DNA of 64,000 bases from Turritopsis dohrnii (lineage: Eukaryota; Cnidaria; Hydrozoa; Anthoathecata; Oceaniidae). The stretch lies in NCBI GenBank assembly GCA_027922465.2, contig BQMF02000001.1, positions 434,001 through 498,000 of the forward strand. Reading direction: 5' to 3'. This document shows positions 63,154 through 64,000 of the stretch, in pieces. The first letter of the stretch is position 1, and each line of letters starts with the position of its first letter. Made by a program: the position numbers and the translations under genes. The notes below the pieces were generated by a model. That model searched no databases and was not told the origin of the DNA. It saw nothing but the letters and a program-made list of their open reading frames with translations.

Positions 63154-63919
63154 AATAGCCAGTTAGAAATTTCTTATCTTCCTCATCATAGTACCAATCC
63201 CACACCCTATCCGGATGCATGGTAACTTCCACCAACTCGTAATAGAGATCTTTTCCGAATCGACGCTTGTGATGATAGCGAAAGAGCTCCTCGTGAATAT
63301 CATCATAACCTAACCAACGTCGACAGAGTGCTACAATCATAAAGTGACTATTGAAAGCTGCTGCTAGCATTGCCTCATCAAAATCAGTCGCACCCCACTC
63401 CTTACAGAGTTTAATGATCTCGATGTGAGCAAAGAAAGCTGCATTTACCATTGCCTCGTTAAAATCAGTCGCACCCCACTCCTTACAGAGTTTAACAATT
63501 TCGATGTGACCTATCCCAGCTGCAAACTTCATTGCGTCGTCAAACTGAGTCGCGCCCCACTCCTTACATAGTCGAACGATCTCGATGTGACCAAACAAAG
63601 CTGCATTTACCATTGCCTCGTTAAAATCCGTCGCGCCCCACTCCTTGCAGAGTTTAACGATCTCGATGTGACCTTCACCAGCTGCTGCAGCCATTGCCTC
63701 ATCAAACGCCGTCGCACCATATTGCTTTAACAGCTTCACCTCCTCGATGTCACCTTCGCTAGCTGCATCTACCATTGCCTCCTCGATGTCACCATTGTAA
63801 GCTGCTGCTGCTAGCATTGCCTTATTAAAATCACTCACATTATGTGACTGTCCATATCCTAGTCTCTCCTTAGTCTTGTTATATAAAGAAGTAACAACGT
63901 TTCTGAAATAACTCAACAT
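63146..63919 (-). CDS. Ankyrin-like repeat protein with 27-residue units (257 residues)
   Basis: About seven helical repeats of the form DFNEAMVNAALFGHIEIVRL plus CKEWGAT, six residues shorter than the canonical 33-residue ankyrin unit and very alike at DNA level (81-bp period). N-terminal leader (MLSYFRNVVTSLYNKTKERL) and a unique C-terminal region rich in aromatic and acidic residues (VWDWYYDEEDKKFLTGYF). Large DNA viruses use such repeat proteins against host signalling or ubiquitination pathways; an accessory host-interaction role is therefore plausible. The promoter and ATG lie in the right terminal repeat, mirroring the polymerase at the other end. Intact. Confidence 0.8.
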   Translation of the reverse strand: MLSYFRNVVTSLYNKTKERLGYGQSHNVSDFNKAMLAAAAYNGDIEEAMVDAASEGDIEEVKLLKQYGATAFDEAMAAAAGEGHIEIVKLCKEWGATDFNEAMVNAALFGHIEIVRLCKEWGATQFDDAMKFAAGIGHIEIVKLCKEWGATDFNEAMVNAAFFAHIEIIKLCKEWGATDFDEAMLAAAFNSHFMIVALCRRWLGYDDIHEELFRYHHKRRFGKDLYYELVEVTMHPDRVWDWYYDEEDKKFLTGYFQ

Positions 63920-63999
63920 CCTTTATTATATAGACTTTTTCAACTTGGAAATTTTTTACGAGTGGACAGAACTGAGTCAGGGGATTTCCCTGACTCATT
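63913..63999. repeat. Right inverted terminal repeat of the Polinton
   Basis: Inverted partner of 47854-47946; contains the box and start codon of the ankyrin-like gene. May extend beyond the window. Confidence 0.92.
63917..63937 (-). promoter_or_regulatory. Ankyrin-gene promoter box in the right terminal repeat
   Basis: On the minus strand CTATATAATAAAGGATG, identical to the polymerase promoter in the left repeat. Confidence 0.6.
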
Positions 64000-64000
64000 T

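Larger units (their letters stand above)
47854..63999. mobile_element. Polinton/Maverick (virus-like) element, about 16.1 kb
   Basis: Bounded by inverted terminal repeats (47854-47946 and 63913-63999) and carrying the defining gene set: protein-primed DNA polymerase B, retroviral-type integrase, A32-type packaging ATPase and double-jelly-roll major capsid protein. Genes are closely packed, often overlapping, on both strands. Polymerase, penton-like and BRO-like genes carry frame breaks; integrase, capsid, ATPase and most small genes are open. A SINE-like insertion separates the polymerase from the next gene. The window stops at the right terminus, so the expected 6-bp target duplication cannot be checked. 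Confidence 0.93.

Overview
The window is nuclear DNA of an animal, most likely an invertebrate and plausibly a cnidarian. It is AT-rich, has GT-AG introns, holds one spliced ion-channel gene, and is otherwise packed with transposable elements, many nested. The organism call is an inference from the channel type and the transposon mix; no rRNA, mitochondrial or other marker gene is present.

Layout. 1-4.8 kb: a DNA transposon with GCGGCCGC-rich inverted ends and an integrase-like DDE transposase on the minus strand, itself hit by two smaller inverted-repeat elements. 4.8-23 kb: almost gene-free, with several MITEs (two with clear TA or TTA target duplications), a 2.8-kb inverted-repeat element, three tandem 518-bp units, a tRNA-derived SINE, and one possible small secreted peptide. 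23.3-28.2 kb: an element with CAACGTTG-rich ends that contains a 2.4-kb Mutator-like foldback element with a perfect 9-bp target duplication. 30.6-31.5 kb: an ORF joining a hydrophobic leader, a 2A ribosome-skipping motif and a cysteine-protease-like domain. 33.0-42.3 kb (minus strand): a complete six-exon DEG/ENaC sodium channel gene whose exon phases all match; its 6-kb second intron carries a LINE fragment and a pogo-like transposon with a HIRAN-domain protein. 42.6-47.5 kb: a Harbinger remnant, a DIRS-type RT fragment, and a Penelope-like element duplicated head to head.

47.85-64.0 kb: a nearly complete Polinton/Maverick (virus-like) element bounded by inverted terminal repeats of about 90 bp. 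It encodes a protein-primed family B DNA polymerase (broken by three frame shifts), a cluster of small membrane proteins, a retroviral-type integrase, a possible ssDNA-binding protein, a SAP-like protein, a BRO/MSV199-like protein (one frame break), a TFIIS-like zinc ribbon, a two-helix SLATT-like membrane protein, a penton-like protein (broken), a coiled-coil membrane protein, a double-jelly-roll major capsid protein, an A32-type packaging ATPase and a 27-residue ankyrin-like repeat protein. No protease was recognised between the repeats.

The genes fit a virion-making, self-replicating, integrating element: polymerase and integrase for replication and insertion; capsid proteins and ATPase for assembly; and a cassette in the middle (BRO, TFIIS ribbon, SLATT-like) that may act on transcription or the host. 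Regulation looks virus-like: a TATAATAAA/TTATAAG box lies a few bases before many start codons, two divergent gene pairs share 14-16 bp bidirectional promoters, and hairpins sit at gene ends. The most unusual signal is a 45-bp duplicated block holding a 23-bp palindrome, whose two copies differ only by the central base and one compensating base pair.
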